Position numbers and translations under genes: made by a program. 64,000 bases of DNA from Sabulibacter ruber (lineage in GTDB: Bacteria > Bacteroidota > Bacteroidia > Cytophagales > Hymenobacteraceae), in contig NZ_JAFFID010000006.1 in assembly GCF_017355955.1 (NCBI RefSeq), positions 1-64,000 on the forward strand, written 5' to 3'. Below the pieces are notes generated by a model, which saw only the letters and a program-made list of their open reading frames with translations, made no database searches and was not told where the DNA came from. Every line of letters starts with the position of its first letter. Positions within the stretch are counted from its first letter, which is position 1. Positions 27,308 through 36,444 of the stretch are shown piece by piece.

Positions 27308-27823
27308 AGAACTGAAACCAGCTCCAGGGAGGTGGCCGCAGCAAGTAACAGGCTATGCCTACTCCCAAGCCTCCACAGGGAGACGGTAGCCGGTTTCCTT
27401 CATCCCGGCACTGGTTACTATCACGCAAGAACACGGTTCCGGAGCATCCGTGCAATGCAGCGGGAAGCCCCGGAACGTACCACTACCCAGCCCCGGACAG
27501 GCCGTTGCATTCAGGCTAACCATTCCCTTTGAACTTGGATCCGGGCGCCTGGATTCCTGCCATACACGATTGCCCGATCCACCACGCCCCTCTCCCTCTT
27601 GCCGTATCTGCCCAGTCTCCCCAAGGGATCCAGGGTTTCTGGCTGAATCCCTGGATCTGGGTCTACGCGCCTGGTTAAGGATGCTGAAGGGCTCTTCTGG
27701 CTTTGGTCTGTATTCAGCGAAGCGGCCAAAGGCAGGCTCAAAACAGAAGAGCCCTTTGATAGGTCGGATAGCTTCTCCGTAGACGTCGCGGAGGGCTTAT
27801 ACGGCATCCTTCATGCCAGATCG
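27308..27823. other. Intergenic region between convergent genes (516 bp)
   Basis: No gene is supported. The region separates the ends of the plus-strand GntR gene and the minus-strand GH92 gene. It holds a GATCCAGGG/CCCTGGATC hairpin near 27627-27658 and the large hairpin at 27687-27757. Confidence 0.5.
27687..27757 (-). terminator. Long hairpin downstream of GH92, likely terminator
   Basis: AAGGGCTCTTCTG (27687-27699) pairs with CAGAAGAGCCCTT (27744-27756), and an inner CTTTGG/CCAAAG stem extends it. It lies 67 bp beyond the GH92 stop on the minus strand. Confidence 0.55.
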
Positions 27824-30202
27824 TTATTTCACGGTGGGAGGAGCAACCATGGTGCCCCAGGTCTCATTGGGCTGGTTACCCATGACAAATTCCAGCTTAC
27901 CGCCCGCCATTACCTCATCCAGGTACAACCAGCTATTGGCCAAAGGCTTCCCGTTGAAAGAGGCAGACTGTATGTACACGTTATCTGCTGCATTGTTCTT
28001 GGTTTCAATGACGAGCTTCTTCCGGTTGCCCAGCGTGATGGTGGCCTTGTCAAACAGGGGGCTTCCAATCTGTATGATAGGCCTGGCATCGGTGAAGCCT
28101 TTTACGTCAAAAAGACCCAGTGAGGCCATTACGTACCAGGACCCTAACTGCCCTTGGTCCTCGTCCTGCCCGTAGCCATAGCCATGCACGCCCTCTGTCC
28201 CATAAAACTCATTGCAGATGGCCCTGGTCCACTTCTGGGTGAGCCAGGGCTTACCGGAGAAGTTAAAGAGCCAGCTTATGTGCAGGTTTGGCTGGTTTCC
28301 GTGATTGTAGATGGCGTTGATGCCCGCAAAGGCATCAATGGTTTTGCCACCACCAAAGGCGTTTTTCTGAGACTCCTTGAAAATATTATCCAACCTGGTG
28401 TTAAACTCTTCCCTTCCCACCGCAGAAATCAGGCCTTCTGGGTTGTGGGGCACAAAGAAAGTATACTGGATGGCATTTCCCTCCTGGAACCCTCTCCAGG
28501 CTTGATACGGATCGAACGGGGTTATGAAATTGCCCTTGGGGTCTTTGGGGTGAATAAGCTTCGACTGGGGGTTGAACAGGTGCCTCCAGCCGTCCGAGTA
28601 CTTCATTAACTTCTGGTAGTCCTCTGTTTTGCCCATCGATTTGGCCATCTGGGCCGCTGCGTAGGCACTGTAGGCGTACTCCATGGTATGCGATGCTGAA
28701 AACGTGGAGCCGGTGGAATCGGTGATGAAGGTATCACCGCCCCCTATAAAAGGGGAGTACCCTCGTTCCACGAAAGCTTTTACATCCATCTTACCGGACC
28801 CTTCTTTCCTGTTTTTCCAGCTCATCTCATTTTCATACACTGCTTTATAGGCCAGCTCCGTGTCATACTCCCGGATGCCCGCATTGTAAGCTGCCGCAAC
28901 GGCCAACCCTACCATGTTGGTACCTACCCCGGAAACGAAATTACTGTTGGCTATCCCGTCGCCGAACCATCCTCTTTCCTTGTAAACCTGTAACTGGGTA
29001 TGCACGAAATCATTGTAATGCCGCGGGTATGCTAAAGTCCACAATTGCGTCAGGTTCCAATAGCCTCCCCAGATCGCGTCGGTATTCATGAAATTATAGC
29101 TGAAGTCTCCTTTTGCGTCGCGGGGTAATTGCCCGATCGCACCGTCGTGCCGGGGGAAGGCGCCATTCACGTCGCTGGCCACTCCGCGGCCTAGCAGGGC
29201 GTGGTATAAGCCGGTATAAAACTTGGTTTTATTGTTCTCCTCAGGGCCTTCTACCTGCAGCTTCCCTAGTTCTTCCCGCCATGCTTTCTGGGCCTGTCTT
29301 TTGGCTTGCTCAAAGGACAGCTTCTCGCCTTCCGCCGCCAGGTTCAGTTTGGCGTTCTGCGTGGAGGTATAAGACAGTCCGACTTTGATTTCGATGGCCT
29401 CCTGATTTTGGGTTTCATACTCCAGGAAAAGCCCGGCTCCTTTGCCCACCGCAACGGTTGAAGCAGACTCTACTCCCTTTTCCGAAAAGGAACCCACCCG
29501 CAGAGGTTTCCTGCTTATCTCGCCGTAGAAATACATAGAGACTTTCCCTTCTGGGTCGTATTTCTTGACATATTTCGGGTAGGTATGCACAAAGCCCTCA
29601 AAATGCGTATCATCTATCATTCTAACTGACGCATCCGTGATCCAGCCGCTTTCCCCTTGCACATTACCAATATCCAGGATAATCCTCGATTGCTGGTTCT
29701 GGGGGAAAGTATACCGGTGGAACCCGACATGCTTGGTAGCGGTCAGTTCGGCTGTGATCTTGTAATCATCCAATAGGACTTTGTAATAGCCGGGCTGCGC
29801 CAGCTCGTTTTTCCTGTCAAAATCAGACCGGTAGCCGCTATCGCTCTTTTCCAGCTCGCCGGGTTTTACTTTAAGTTCTCCGGCCGTAGGCATAAAACTC
29901 ACCCCGCCTACCTGCCATTCGTGGAAATGCACAAAACCCTCTATCGAGTTGTGCCGGGTATCATAGCCTACAGCCTCCCAGCCATCTTTATTCCCGTAAT
30001 GCCCATTGGTGGAGGGGGCTAACTTGGCCATGCCATAAGGCACTGCGGCCGGGGTATAGAAAAACCAGCGGCTGTGGGCGGTTCCTATATTGGGGTCAAC
30101 GTAACTAAGTACATCTTTCTCATTCCTGGTTACGGCGCAGGAGGCTAAACCCAGAGATAAAACAAACAGGGATGTTTGTAAAAAGGAGTTTCGTATTTTC
30201 AT
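27824..30202 (-). CDS. GH92 family glycosidase lipoprotein, second copy, with GNQP in place of GNEP
   Basis: 792 residues. The lipobox LASC is at residues 19-22. N-terminal beta domain: VLSYVDPNIGT, GMAKLAPSTNGHYGNKDGW. Barrel: NTDAIWGGYWNLTQLWTLAYP, GDTFITDSTGSTFSASHTMEYAYSAYAAAQMA. The C-terminal motif is YGYGQDEDQGQLGSWYVMASLGLFDV (about 675-700) instead of the usual GNDDxGxMSAW, marking a different GH92 subgroup from the copy at 11796-13988. The acid-bearing position is Gln (Q637 in HGNQPNLH). It is encoded with a sugar porter and mannose-6-phosphate isomerase, so it should release mannose, possibly from mannosyl-phosphate or an unusual linkage. Family is sure; specificity is not. Confidence 0.88.
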   Translation of the reverse strand: MKIRNSFLQTSLFVLSLGLASCAVTRNEKDVLSYVDPNIGTAHSRWFFYTPAAVPYGMAKLAPSTNGHYGNKDGWEAVGYDTRHNSIEGFVHFHEWQVGGVSFMPTAGELKVKPGELEKSDSGYRSDFDRKNELAQPGYYKVLLDDYKITAELTATKHVGFHRYTFPQNQQSRIILDIGNVQGESGWITDASVRMIDDTHFEGFVHTYPKYVKKYDPEGKVSMYFYGEISRKPLRVGSFSEKGVESASTVAVGKGAGLFLEYETQNQEAIEIKVGLSYTSTQNAKLNLAAEGEKLSFEQAKRQAQKAWREELGKLQVEGPEENNKTKFYTGLYHALLGRGVASDVNGAFPRHDGAIGQLPRDAKGDFSYNFMNTDAIWGGYWNLTQLWTLAYPRHYNDFVHTQLQVYKERGWFGDGIANSNFVSGVGTNMVGLAVAAAYNAGIREYDTELAYKAVYENEMSWKNRKEGSGKMDVKAFVERGYSPFIGGGDTFITDSTGSTFSASHTMEYAYSAYAAAQMAKSMGKTEDYQKLMKYSDGWRHLFNPQSKLIHPKDPKGNFITPFDPYQAWRGFQEGNAIQYTFFVPHNPEGLISAVGREEFNTRLDNIFKESQKNAFGGGKTIDAFAGINAIYNHGNQPNLHISWLFNFSGKPWLTQKWTRAICNEFYGTEGVHGYGYGQDEDQGQLGSWYVMASLGLFDVKGFTDARPIIQIGSPLFDKATITLGNRKKLVIETKNNAADNVYIQSASFNGKPLANSWLYLDEVMAGGKLEFVMGNQPNETWGTMVAPPTVK

Positions 30203-30419
30203 GAGATGGGATAATGAGTGTATGGTTATGTTTCAAAAGAAGCTCCGTTCCCCGTTATGCCTGGGTGAGACCTTCCCTTTCAGCGGTCTGGAACCTACCG
30301 GCTTACATGTGTGCCCCCCTGAAACAGGTAGGTGCCGGTAACCGTCTGAAACCGCTGGTTGGATTCAGTCTAAGGGGTAGGAAAGCACGAAGCGTTTCCC
30401 TGAGGGCGGATGGACATAC

Positions 30420-31802
30420 CTAATGGCCAGCCCACATGCCTTGTATTTCCTCCAGGGATTTGCCTTTCGTTTCCGGCACCAGTTTCAGCACTACCCAAAA
30501 CGCGCACAGGCAAAAGGCTGCGAAAAACCAGAAGGCCATGGCTGCGCCTACCCAGGCTAAAAGAATGGGGGTAACCTGGCCTACTATGGTATCCGCTATC
30601 CACATGGCCATGATACTGAGCGCCATGGCTCTCCCCCTTATTTTGTTGGGGAAAATCTCTGCCGCTATCACAAACTTCAAGGGTCCTATGGAGAAGGCAA
30701 AACAGGCCAGAAAAACTATAATGGAAAGCAAAAGGGAGAAACCGGTACTACCGGTATAAAAACTAAAACCGGTGAATAACAGACTCAAGGCCGCACCAAT
30801 CGAGCCGACCAGGTAAAGGGGCCTGCGGCCTAACCTATCCACTTTCCAGATGGCAATCAAGGTAAAAACCAAATTGGCTAACCCAAAGATAATTTGCCCA
30901 ATCAAAGCATTACTCAAATCGATACCGGCGTCATTGAGAATCCTGGGCCCGTAATAGATCACCGCATTGATACCGCTGAACTGGGAGAATACAGGCAACA
31001 GCAACCCAATCACCAATGGCTTCCTCAGTTTCGTAGAGAAGAGCTCTTTGTATGAGCCGGTTTCCTGGTTGGAGGTTTTTATGATATTGGACACGTCTGC
31101 CTGCGCCTCGGCCTTGCTGCTGATCTTGGCCAGGACTCGCGTCCCCTCTTCTATTCTATTCTTCTGTACCAACCAGCGGGGGCTTTCCGGCACGAACAGC
31201 AAGCCTGCCAAAAACAGAACCGCCGGCACAGCCCCCAAACCGAACATCCCGCGCCAGACCTCCTCCAGCACCAAATAGTCCATCAGATTCCCCAGGCCCG
31301 TAGCCCCCTGCGATAACGATATACTCAACAGGCCGGCGTTCGTAAGATAGGCCGCCAGGATACCCACCGTTATTGCTAACTGGTAGAAAGTAACCAACCT
31401 ACCCCGTACGGCCGCAGGGGCAATCTCCGAGATGTACAGAGGCGCTACGTTGGACGCCACCCCGACCCCTATTCCGCCCAGCATACGGGCAAGTACCAGA
31501 AGGGTAAAATTCGGCGCACCGGCGGTACCGATAGCAGACAATAGGAAAAGTAGCGCTGACAGTGTCAACATGGCCTTGCGGCCCCATCTGTCGCTCAGTT
31601 CACCGGAGAAGGCTACCCCAAGGATACAACCAACAAGTGCGGAAGACACAAACCAACCCTCCTCTGCCGCAGACAAGACAAACTGGGTTTTCACAAAAGG
31701 TAGAACCCCTGAGATAACCGCCATGTCAAAGCCGAACAACAGCCCCCCCATGGTGACAACCGCGGTGATAGCAAACAAGTAGAATGATTTAGTGGACAAC
31801 AT
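30420..31802 (-). CDS. Sugar porter family MFS transporter
   Basis: 460 residues with 12 predicted membrane helices. Signature motifs are GGLLFGFDMAVISG in helix 1, GELSDRWGRKA in the 2-3 loop, PESPRWL after helix 6, DRLGRRPLYLVGS in the second half, and PETKGKSLEEIQ at the C-terminus. These mark the sugar porter (XylE/GalP/GLUT) family, which imports hexoses or pentoses with protons through the inner membrane. It is flanked by GH92 and mannose-6-phosphate isomerase genes on the same strand (123-bp gap to the latter), so mannose is the most likely cargo. The size is normal and there is no sign of damage. Confidence 0.92.
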   Translation of the reverse strand: MLSTKSFYLFAITAVVTMGGLLFGFDMAVISGVLPFVKTQFVLSAAEEGWFVSSALVGCILGVAFSGELSDRWGRKAMLTLSALLFLLSAIGTAGAPNFTLLVLARMLGGIGVGVASNVAPLYISEIAPAAVRGRLVTFYQLAITVGILAAYLTNAGLLSISLSQGATGLGNLMDYLVLEEVWRGMFGLGAVPAVLFLAGLLFVPESPRWLVQKNRIEEGTRVLAKISSKAEAQADVSNIIKTSNQETGSYKELFSTKLRKPLVIGLLLPVFSQFSGINAVIYYGPRILNDAGIDLSNALIGQIIFGLANLVFTLIAIWKVDRLGRRPLYLVGSIGAALSLLFTGFSFYTGSTGFSLLLSIIVFLACFAFSIGPLKFVIAAEIFPNKIRGRAMALSIMAMWIADTIVGQVTPILLAWVGAAMAFWFFAAFCLCAFWVVLKLVPETKGKSLEEIQGMWAGH

Positions 31803-31925
31803 ACCAGAGAAGTGAAAGATAAAGCAATAGGAATAAAAGCATCAAGGCAGGGTTCGGCATCCTGTGTACCCAAAGAGGGTATCTCCCCTATACCCAGGGC
31901 ATACCTTTACAGGGAGGTAGCCCCC

Positions 31926-33791
31926 CTAACAGCATTCATCCTTCACAAACGCCTTCACCACTTTCACCGGTGACCGACCGTTGTTCACCAGGGTATAGGA
32001 CGTTGCAGCGGCAGGGATCACAAAAGTCTCGGCATACCTCACTTGCTGCTCCACATTGCCGGTTTTTACGGTAATGGCGGCTCCTTCCACTAAGCTCAGG
32101 ATATGGCATTGGCCCTTCGTTTCCGAATGAACTTCGGTTTCAAACTCAAAGCGGTGAACCGCGTAGAAATGCTCCGGATGGGTGGAAAGGTTAACCAGTT
32201 GCCAGTCAGCCCCGTTCTCAACAATGGTTTGCTCTGAGATGAGCTCCCTGGCTACCTTGTCTCCCTTTCTGTCAAAGTCCAGGTTATCGAACGCTCTTTT
32301 GATATTCAGGGGACGCGGGTTACCGTCCAGGTCCAGACGGAGCCAGTCATACATTTTGAAGGTATAGATGTAAGGAGTGCTGCTTATTTCCAGTACCATG
32401 TTGTCTATCCCGGAGCAGTGCACGGTTCCGTTGGGAATCAAGAATAGCTCATGCTTTTTGGCTGGGAATACCTGCACGAAATCCTCTACCTGAACAGCCA
32501 CGTTGGCTGCCGCACTTCTCTCCAGCGTAGTTCTGAATTCATCCGCTTTGATGTTCTCCTGAAAGCCCAGGTATACCTTCGCTCCAGGTTTGGCATCTAG
32601 AATATAGTAGGTTTCATCTTGCGTGAAAGTTTCCCCGAAGTTGTCTCTGATGTAGGCATTGGTGGGATGGCACTGCACGGAGAGATTCCCTCCCCCAAAC
32701 GTATCCAGAAAATCAAACCGAATGGGGAACTCATCTCCAAAGCGCCCTGCCGCCTTGCCTAGGATGGCTTCATTGTCATAGTGCATCAGGTTAGCAAAAC
32801 TCACTTCAAGCAGGATCTTGCCGCTCTCAAACACAATCCCATTTTCCGGGGTGATAAGCTCAAAGGACCAGGCATAGTTTGGAACATCAGGTGAGATGCC
32901 CTGAATATTCTCCTTTATCCAATTTCCTCCCCATGCTCCCGCTTCAAACCAGGGCCGGGCTCTGAAAACATTTTCAGAGGCCTTTTTCAGGGCATTCCTT
33001 AGATCCTCGCCGGACATCCAGGAGATGTCTGTGCCTCTTTGTTCATCTACCCAGGCAGAAACCTTGGGCAGCCATTCTTTTTTGTGCCTGTTCATTACAA
33101 CCCAATCCACAAAGAAGAACCTTTTGTATTGCTGCTTGGGAGAGCCGGGGGTCGACTCCCCTATATTGGTAATCACCCCCGCCCTGGACCGGTACTGTAC
33201 CTCATTTTTGGGCACCTCAACGAATATAACCGGGCAATCCCAGTTCACCAGGGCGGCGCCCGTACCATGAAGCACAGTTAGTCCCTCATTTGACGGGTGA
33301 ATGGCCTTGAGCTTTTCTCTATCGAAGAAATCCAACAAACCACCTTCAAACAGCCGTCCAAAGACAGGATCATCCTCACCCAAGTAAGGAGAGACCATCC
33401 TGTTCACCTCTTCTTCCTGCTTCAAGGCGCCTCTTATATCCATAAGCCTGACCTGAACATTCCTGGTTTGTGCAACATTGGACAGCTGCCCGAGAAACGT
33501 ATTCCAGCAAACCCCCGGATCCCCATCTATAATTACCTGCTGATGGGTGCACAGCCAGTCAACCAACGATTCGAATCCTGCAGCGATTTTTCCGTCTTCG
33601 ATTCTGAACGACGGAAACACATCGTAACCATCCACTACACCTTCCTTCTTTAGCGGCAGCATGTATTGCGAGGTATTTCGGAAATCTCTTGGAGAGCAGA
33701 TGGCAGTACCAGTTGCCCTATCCCCTAAAGTCTCCTCCATCTCTGTCCTAACGTTCTGCGATGAGCTTTCCTTTTCAGTGCTATGATTCAT
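31926..33791 (-). CDS. manA: Class I mannose-6-phosphate isomerase fused to a degenerate kinase-like N-terminal domain
   Basis: 621 residues. The C-terminal 350 hold the type I isomerase metal-binding set: NLSVQCHP (Q373, H375), TQDETYYI (E393) and IPNGTVHCSG (H458), preceded by RPWFEAGAWGGNW. It converts mannose-6-phosphate to fructose-6-phosphate, feeding glycolysis. The first 270 residues resemble a nucleoside-kinase-like P-loop fold, but the Walker A site reads IIDGDPGVCWNTFL (86-99), with Trp and Asn where Lys and Ser/Thr are needed. That domain is probably regulatory or structural. The start at 33791 fits a well-formed promoter at 33885-33914. It leads an operon with the sugar porter and GH92. 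Confidence 0.9.
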   Translation of the reverse strand: MNHSTEKESSSQNVRTEMEETLGDRATGTAICSPRDFRNTSQYMLPLKKEGVVDGYDVFPSFRIEDGKIAAGFESLVDWLCTHQQVIIDGDPGVCWNTFLGQLSNVAQTRNVQVRLMDIRGALKQEEEVNRMVSPYLGEDDPVFGRLFEGGLLDFFDREKLKAIHPSNEGLTVLHGTGAALVNWDCPVIFVEVPKNEVQYRSRAGVITNIGESTPGSPKQQYKRFFFVDWVVMNRHKKEWLPKVSAWVDEQRGTDISWMSGEDLRNALKKASENVFRARPWFEAGAWGGNWIKENIQGISPDVPNYAWSFELITPENGIVFESGKILLEVSFANLMHYDNEAILGKAAGRFGDEFPIRFDFLDTFGGGNLSVQCHPTNAYIRDNFGETFTQDETYYILDAKPGAKVYLGFQENIKADEFRTTLERSAAANVAVQVEDFVQVFPAKKHELFLIPNGTVHCSGIDNMVLEISSTPYIYTFKMYDWLRLDLDGNPRPLNIKRAFDNLDFDRKGDKVARELISEQTIVENGADWQLVNLSTHPEHFYAVHRFEFETEVHSETKGQCHILSLVEGAAITVKTGNVEQQVRYAETFVIPAAATSYTLVNNGRSPVKVVKAFVKDECC

Positions 33792-33804
33792 GATGATTGA
33801 AATT

Positions 33805-33820
33805 GGTTAGTATCCCAACA
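33805..33820. repeat. Direct repeat copy 1 (GGTTAGTATCCCAACA)
   Basis: Identical in 15 of 16 positions to the sequence at 33973-33988. This copy lies between the predicted manA transcription start and the ATG, where a bound repressor would block transcription. Confidence 0.5.
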
Positions 33821-33884
33821 GGCGTAGTTGACTCCAAAGAGTAATATATACATCCCCCGTATTCGATATGTACATACATACCTA

Positions 33885-33914
33885 CAAATGTAGAACTAAT
33901 ATCCAGTTAGGCAA
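33885..33914 (-). promoter_or_regulatory. manA promoter, full Bacteroidota consensus
   Basis: On the minus strand, TTG (33912-33914) is followed by exactly 19 nt and then TACATTTG (33885-33892), matching TTG-N19-TAnnTTTG. It lies 94 bp upstream of the manA ATG. This is the best core promoter seen in the window, so the unit probably depends on repression rather than activation. Confidence 0.75.
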
Positions 33915-33972
33915 GGGAAATCAATCCTTAATTGGAAACCAAGGAATAAATAGGCACACTGAAAGAATCAAA

Positions 33973-33988
33973 GGTTAGTATCCCAGCA
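33973..33988. repeat. Direct repeat copy 2 (GGTTAGTATCCCAGCA)
   Basis: Second copy, 168 bp from copy 1 and upstream of the -33 element. The pair brackets the manA promoter and may be operators for one regulator, possibly the nearby GntR protein. Confidence 0.5.
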
Positions 33989-34505
33989 CTTACTTACCAG
34001 GTGGAGAGGGCCCTTGGCAATGGTCAATTCCGCCTCATAAAGAAGCAGGTTGATTACACCCCACAGTCTGCACCTGAGAATTGATGCGGTGCTTCAAAAT
34101 GATTACTGAACCCTCGTGGGAATGGGACGGATGTCCCTTGGATCAGGAAAGATTTCCCTGCCGTTTCCCAGCGGCAAAGGGAAAGTGAAGAGCCTGCATC
34201 TCCACGAACACAACATCCCCCCTTGCACTACAATATATCACAAGGGTTTTGCTTTATACCGGGCACATGTAAGCATTTGATGGTCTCTGCCTGATTTGTA
34301 TTAGGCCCATATTAGAATGGGCTAAGTAAACTAAGATCCGCTTAACCCTTGGGCTTAGTTGTTATGACCTGAAAAGTTGCTCAGCTAGGCGATGCTCTCT
34401 CCATTACCACAGTTCTAATCTCCTTTAGACCTCCTTTATTTCTAGGAAAGGCTCTACGAATAAGGGCTGAGACTTAGGATCAAGGGTGTTTTCTAAAGCC
34501 CTTTT

Positions 34506-36182
34506 TTAGGATAGCTTTTGCCGGGCTTCCCTATCTGGGTCGTACTCAACCTTGCACTCATCATTAAGAACCATTGTCTCTCCTTTCTCCAAGGTATATT
34601 GAGGCCAATTAGGTAGGTCAGCGCCATTAGGATCTCCCTTATGCATGAAGTTCAACAAAGCACCAGCCATTTTTTTTGCTAGGTTTCTTGGGCGGGCGCC
34701 CCCTCCAGTATGGGTTACCATTCGGTCGGTGTTAAGAAACCAGAAACTGATGTCTAAGCAGTGAAATGACCGCATCCGGTGATTGAACAAAGGTGAACTC
34801 CAACCGAACCAAGCCATATAGACAGGAGCATTTTGCTTAAGTTTGGCGTTTGCAGTCCTTATCACTGCTTCTCTATTAGATACAATCAATGACCAAATTT
34901 CGATGGGTTTCCTGTTTGGAAAGGTTTTGTCATACGCACTAACTATTTCCGCGGCTTTGTCGCCATAGGCACTCCTGAGTTTGTCAATAACTCCCTCTAA
35001 TGTAATATTCTCTAACTCTGGTTCGGTGCGGCCTGGAGCCCACTCATGGAAAGTGGTACATAGCAGCATAGGAACGTTGGGAGAAGCCAAGGAAGCGTCC
35101 GCATAGAACTGCCCTTCCGGTAAATGCAATCCATCTGCCACGGGGCCAAAGCCACCTCTTCTCATACCAGGACCTCCCCTTTCTTGCTCCATTCTTTTAG
35201 CCGCTCTGTTGGCCAGGACCAGGTATTCTTTCCAGGGTAGTTCCTGCAGCTGGTCAATTTGGGAAGGGGTGAGGTTGGCTTCCTGCAGGATGTATCTCCC
35301 CAGCTCCTGCGAATAGGTTCTGTCCACTCCTTTGACATCTGAGCCGCTCAGGGCAACCGCTTTGTGTACCAATCCTTTTGCCTCTGGCATGGCGGCCACG
35401 ACACATACCTTGGCACCACCCCCAGATTGCCCCATTACCGTGACGTTTCCGGGATCTCCTCCAAAGTTCTCAATGTTTTGGTTTATCCATTTCAGGGCCG
35501 CCAACACATCCAACATGCCCACATTTCCGGAGTGTTTGTATTTCTCGCCTCCAATGGCGGAGAAATCCGAAAAGCCGATCGGGCCTAGCCGATGGTTGAT
35601 GGAACAGAAGACCACATTTCCGTACTTGCTGAAGCTCTCACCGTGGTAGCCGTCCTGCTCCAGACCGTTCCCTTTGCTAAACCCACCGCCGTGTAGCCAC
35701 ACCAGTACTGGCCGCTTTCCCCCATCGGTTAAGCCTGGCGTCCAGATGTTCAGCCGCAGGCAATCTTCGCTTACCTCATCATAGTTCCAATGGTCTACAA
35801 AGGAATAGTAGTTTTCGGGTTTGCGGTCATAGATATCCTGCGGGGCTGAGTTTCCGGGGTACACCGCTGGGCGCACTTCTTTCCACGGCTTCGGCTCCTG
35901 AGGAGGCATGAACCTGTTCTTGCCTGAGGCATCCGCGGCGTAGGGAATACCCAGAAACGAATACACACTGTTCATCATATATCCCTTGACTTTTCCGTAG
36001 TTCGTCTGGGCAAGGGCTATATCATCTCCTATGAACAGGACCTGTCCGTCATTCTCCGGGTCCCGTGATTTTTCAGGCACTGTGCAGGACGATAAAGAGA
36101 GGGCGGGTGTTATGCCTAGGGTGGCGGCTCCTAAGCCCGCTTTCGCAACAAAGTTTCTTCGGTTCATTCTCATGCTTGACAT
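34506..36182 (-). CDS. Type-B carboxylesterase (candidate mannan acetyl esterase)
   Basis: 558 residues. An NRRNFVAKAGLGAATLGITPALSLSSC leader suggests Tat export and possibly lipidation; starts at 36182, 36173 or 36167 are all in frame and give the same leader. The alpha/beta-hydrolase features are FLGIPYA, PVLVWLHGGGFSKGNG (oxyanion hole) and VTVMGQSGGGAKV with the nucleophile Ser. The catalytic acid and a late SFHCLDISFWF His region can be placed only tentatively. Type-B esterases hydrolyse carboxylic esters. Its position as the last gene of the beta-mannan cluster suggests it removes acetyl groups from acetylated glucomannan. That role is inferred. Confidence 0.85.
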   Translation of the reverse strand: MSSMRMNRRNFVAKAGLGAATLGITPALSLSSCTVPEKSRDPENDGQVLFIGDDIALAQTNYGKVKGYMMNSVYSFLGIPYAADASGKNRFMPPQEPKPWKEVRPAVYPGNSAPQDIYDRKPENYYSFVDHWNYDEVSEDCLRLNIWTPGLTDGGKRPVLVWLHGGGFSKGNGLEQDGYHGESFSKYGNVVFCSINHRLGPIGFSDFSAIGGEKYKHSGNVGMLDVLAALKWINQNIENFGGDPGNVTVMGQSGGGAKVCVVAAMPEAKGLVHKAVALSGSDVKGVDRTYSQELGRYILQEANLTPSQIDQLQELPWKEYLVLANRAAKRMEQERGGPGMRRGGFGPVADGLHLPEGQFYADASLASPNVPMLLCTTFHEWAPGRTEPELENITLEGVIDKLRSAYGDKAAEIVSAYDKTFPNRKPIEIWSLIVSNREAVIRTANAKLKQNAPVYMAWFGWSSPLFNHRMRSFHCLDISFWFLNTDRMVTHTGGGARPRNLAKKMAGALLNFMHKGDPNGADLPNWPQYTLEKGETMVLNDECKVEYDPDREARQKLS

Positions 36183-36444
36183 TCTTCCATTTCACGCCTT
36201 GGGGCTTTTATAATCTATTCCATACACGTTCAGCAGTGGTGCTACTAGGCATCCATACTCCTTTTATGCGCTACTTTTTAGAAAACAGTCCCAAAACCAG
36301 AATGGTCCGCTAACGCTTACGCCAGCAAGAGGATGGTGAGCCTTCTCAACACAGAAATACCAAATTACCGCCTGCCCTTCTTTACAAGGTAAGAAAGAAC
36401 TGTGTTTTGGCAGAAGGAGTTTCTACCCCTTAGGCAAGAGGAAA

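Larger units (their letters stand above)
33792..34505. other. Intergenic region upstream of manA (714 bp)
   Basis: No gene was found. It holds the manA promoter (33885-33914) and the paired direct repeats around it. The distal 450 bp, towards the esterase gene end, show no clear structure. Confidence 0.6.
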
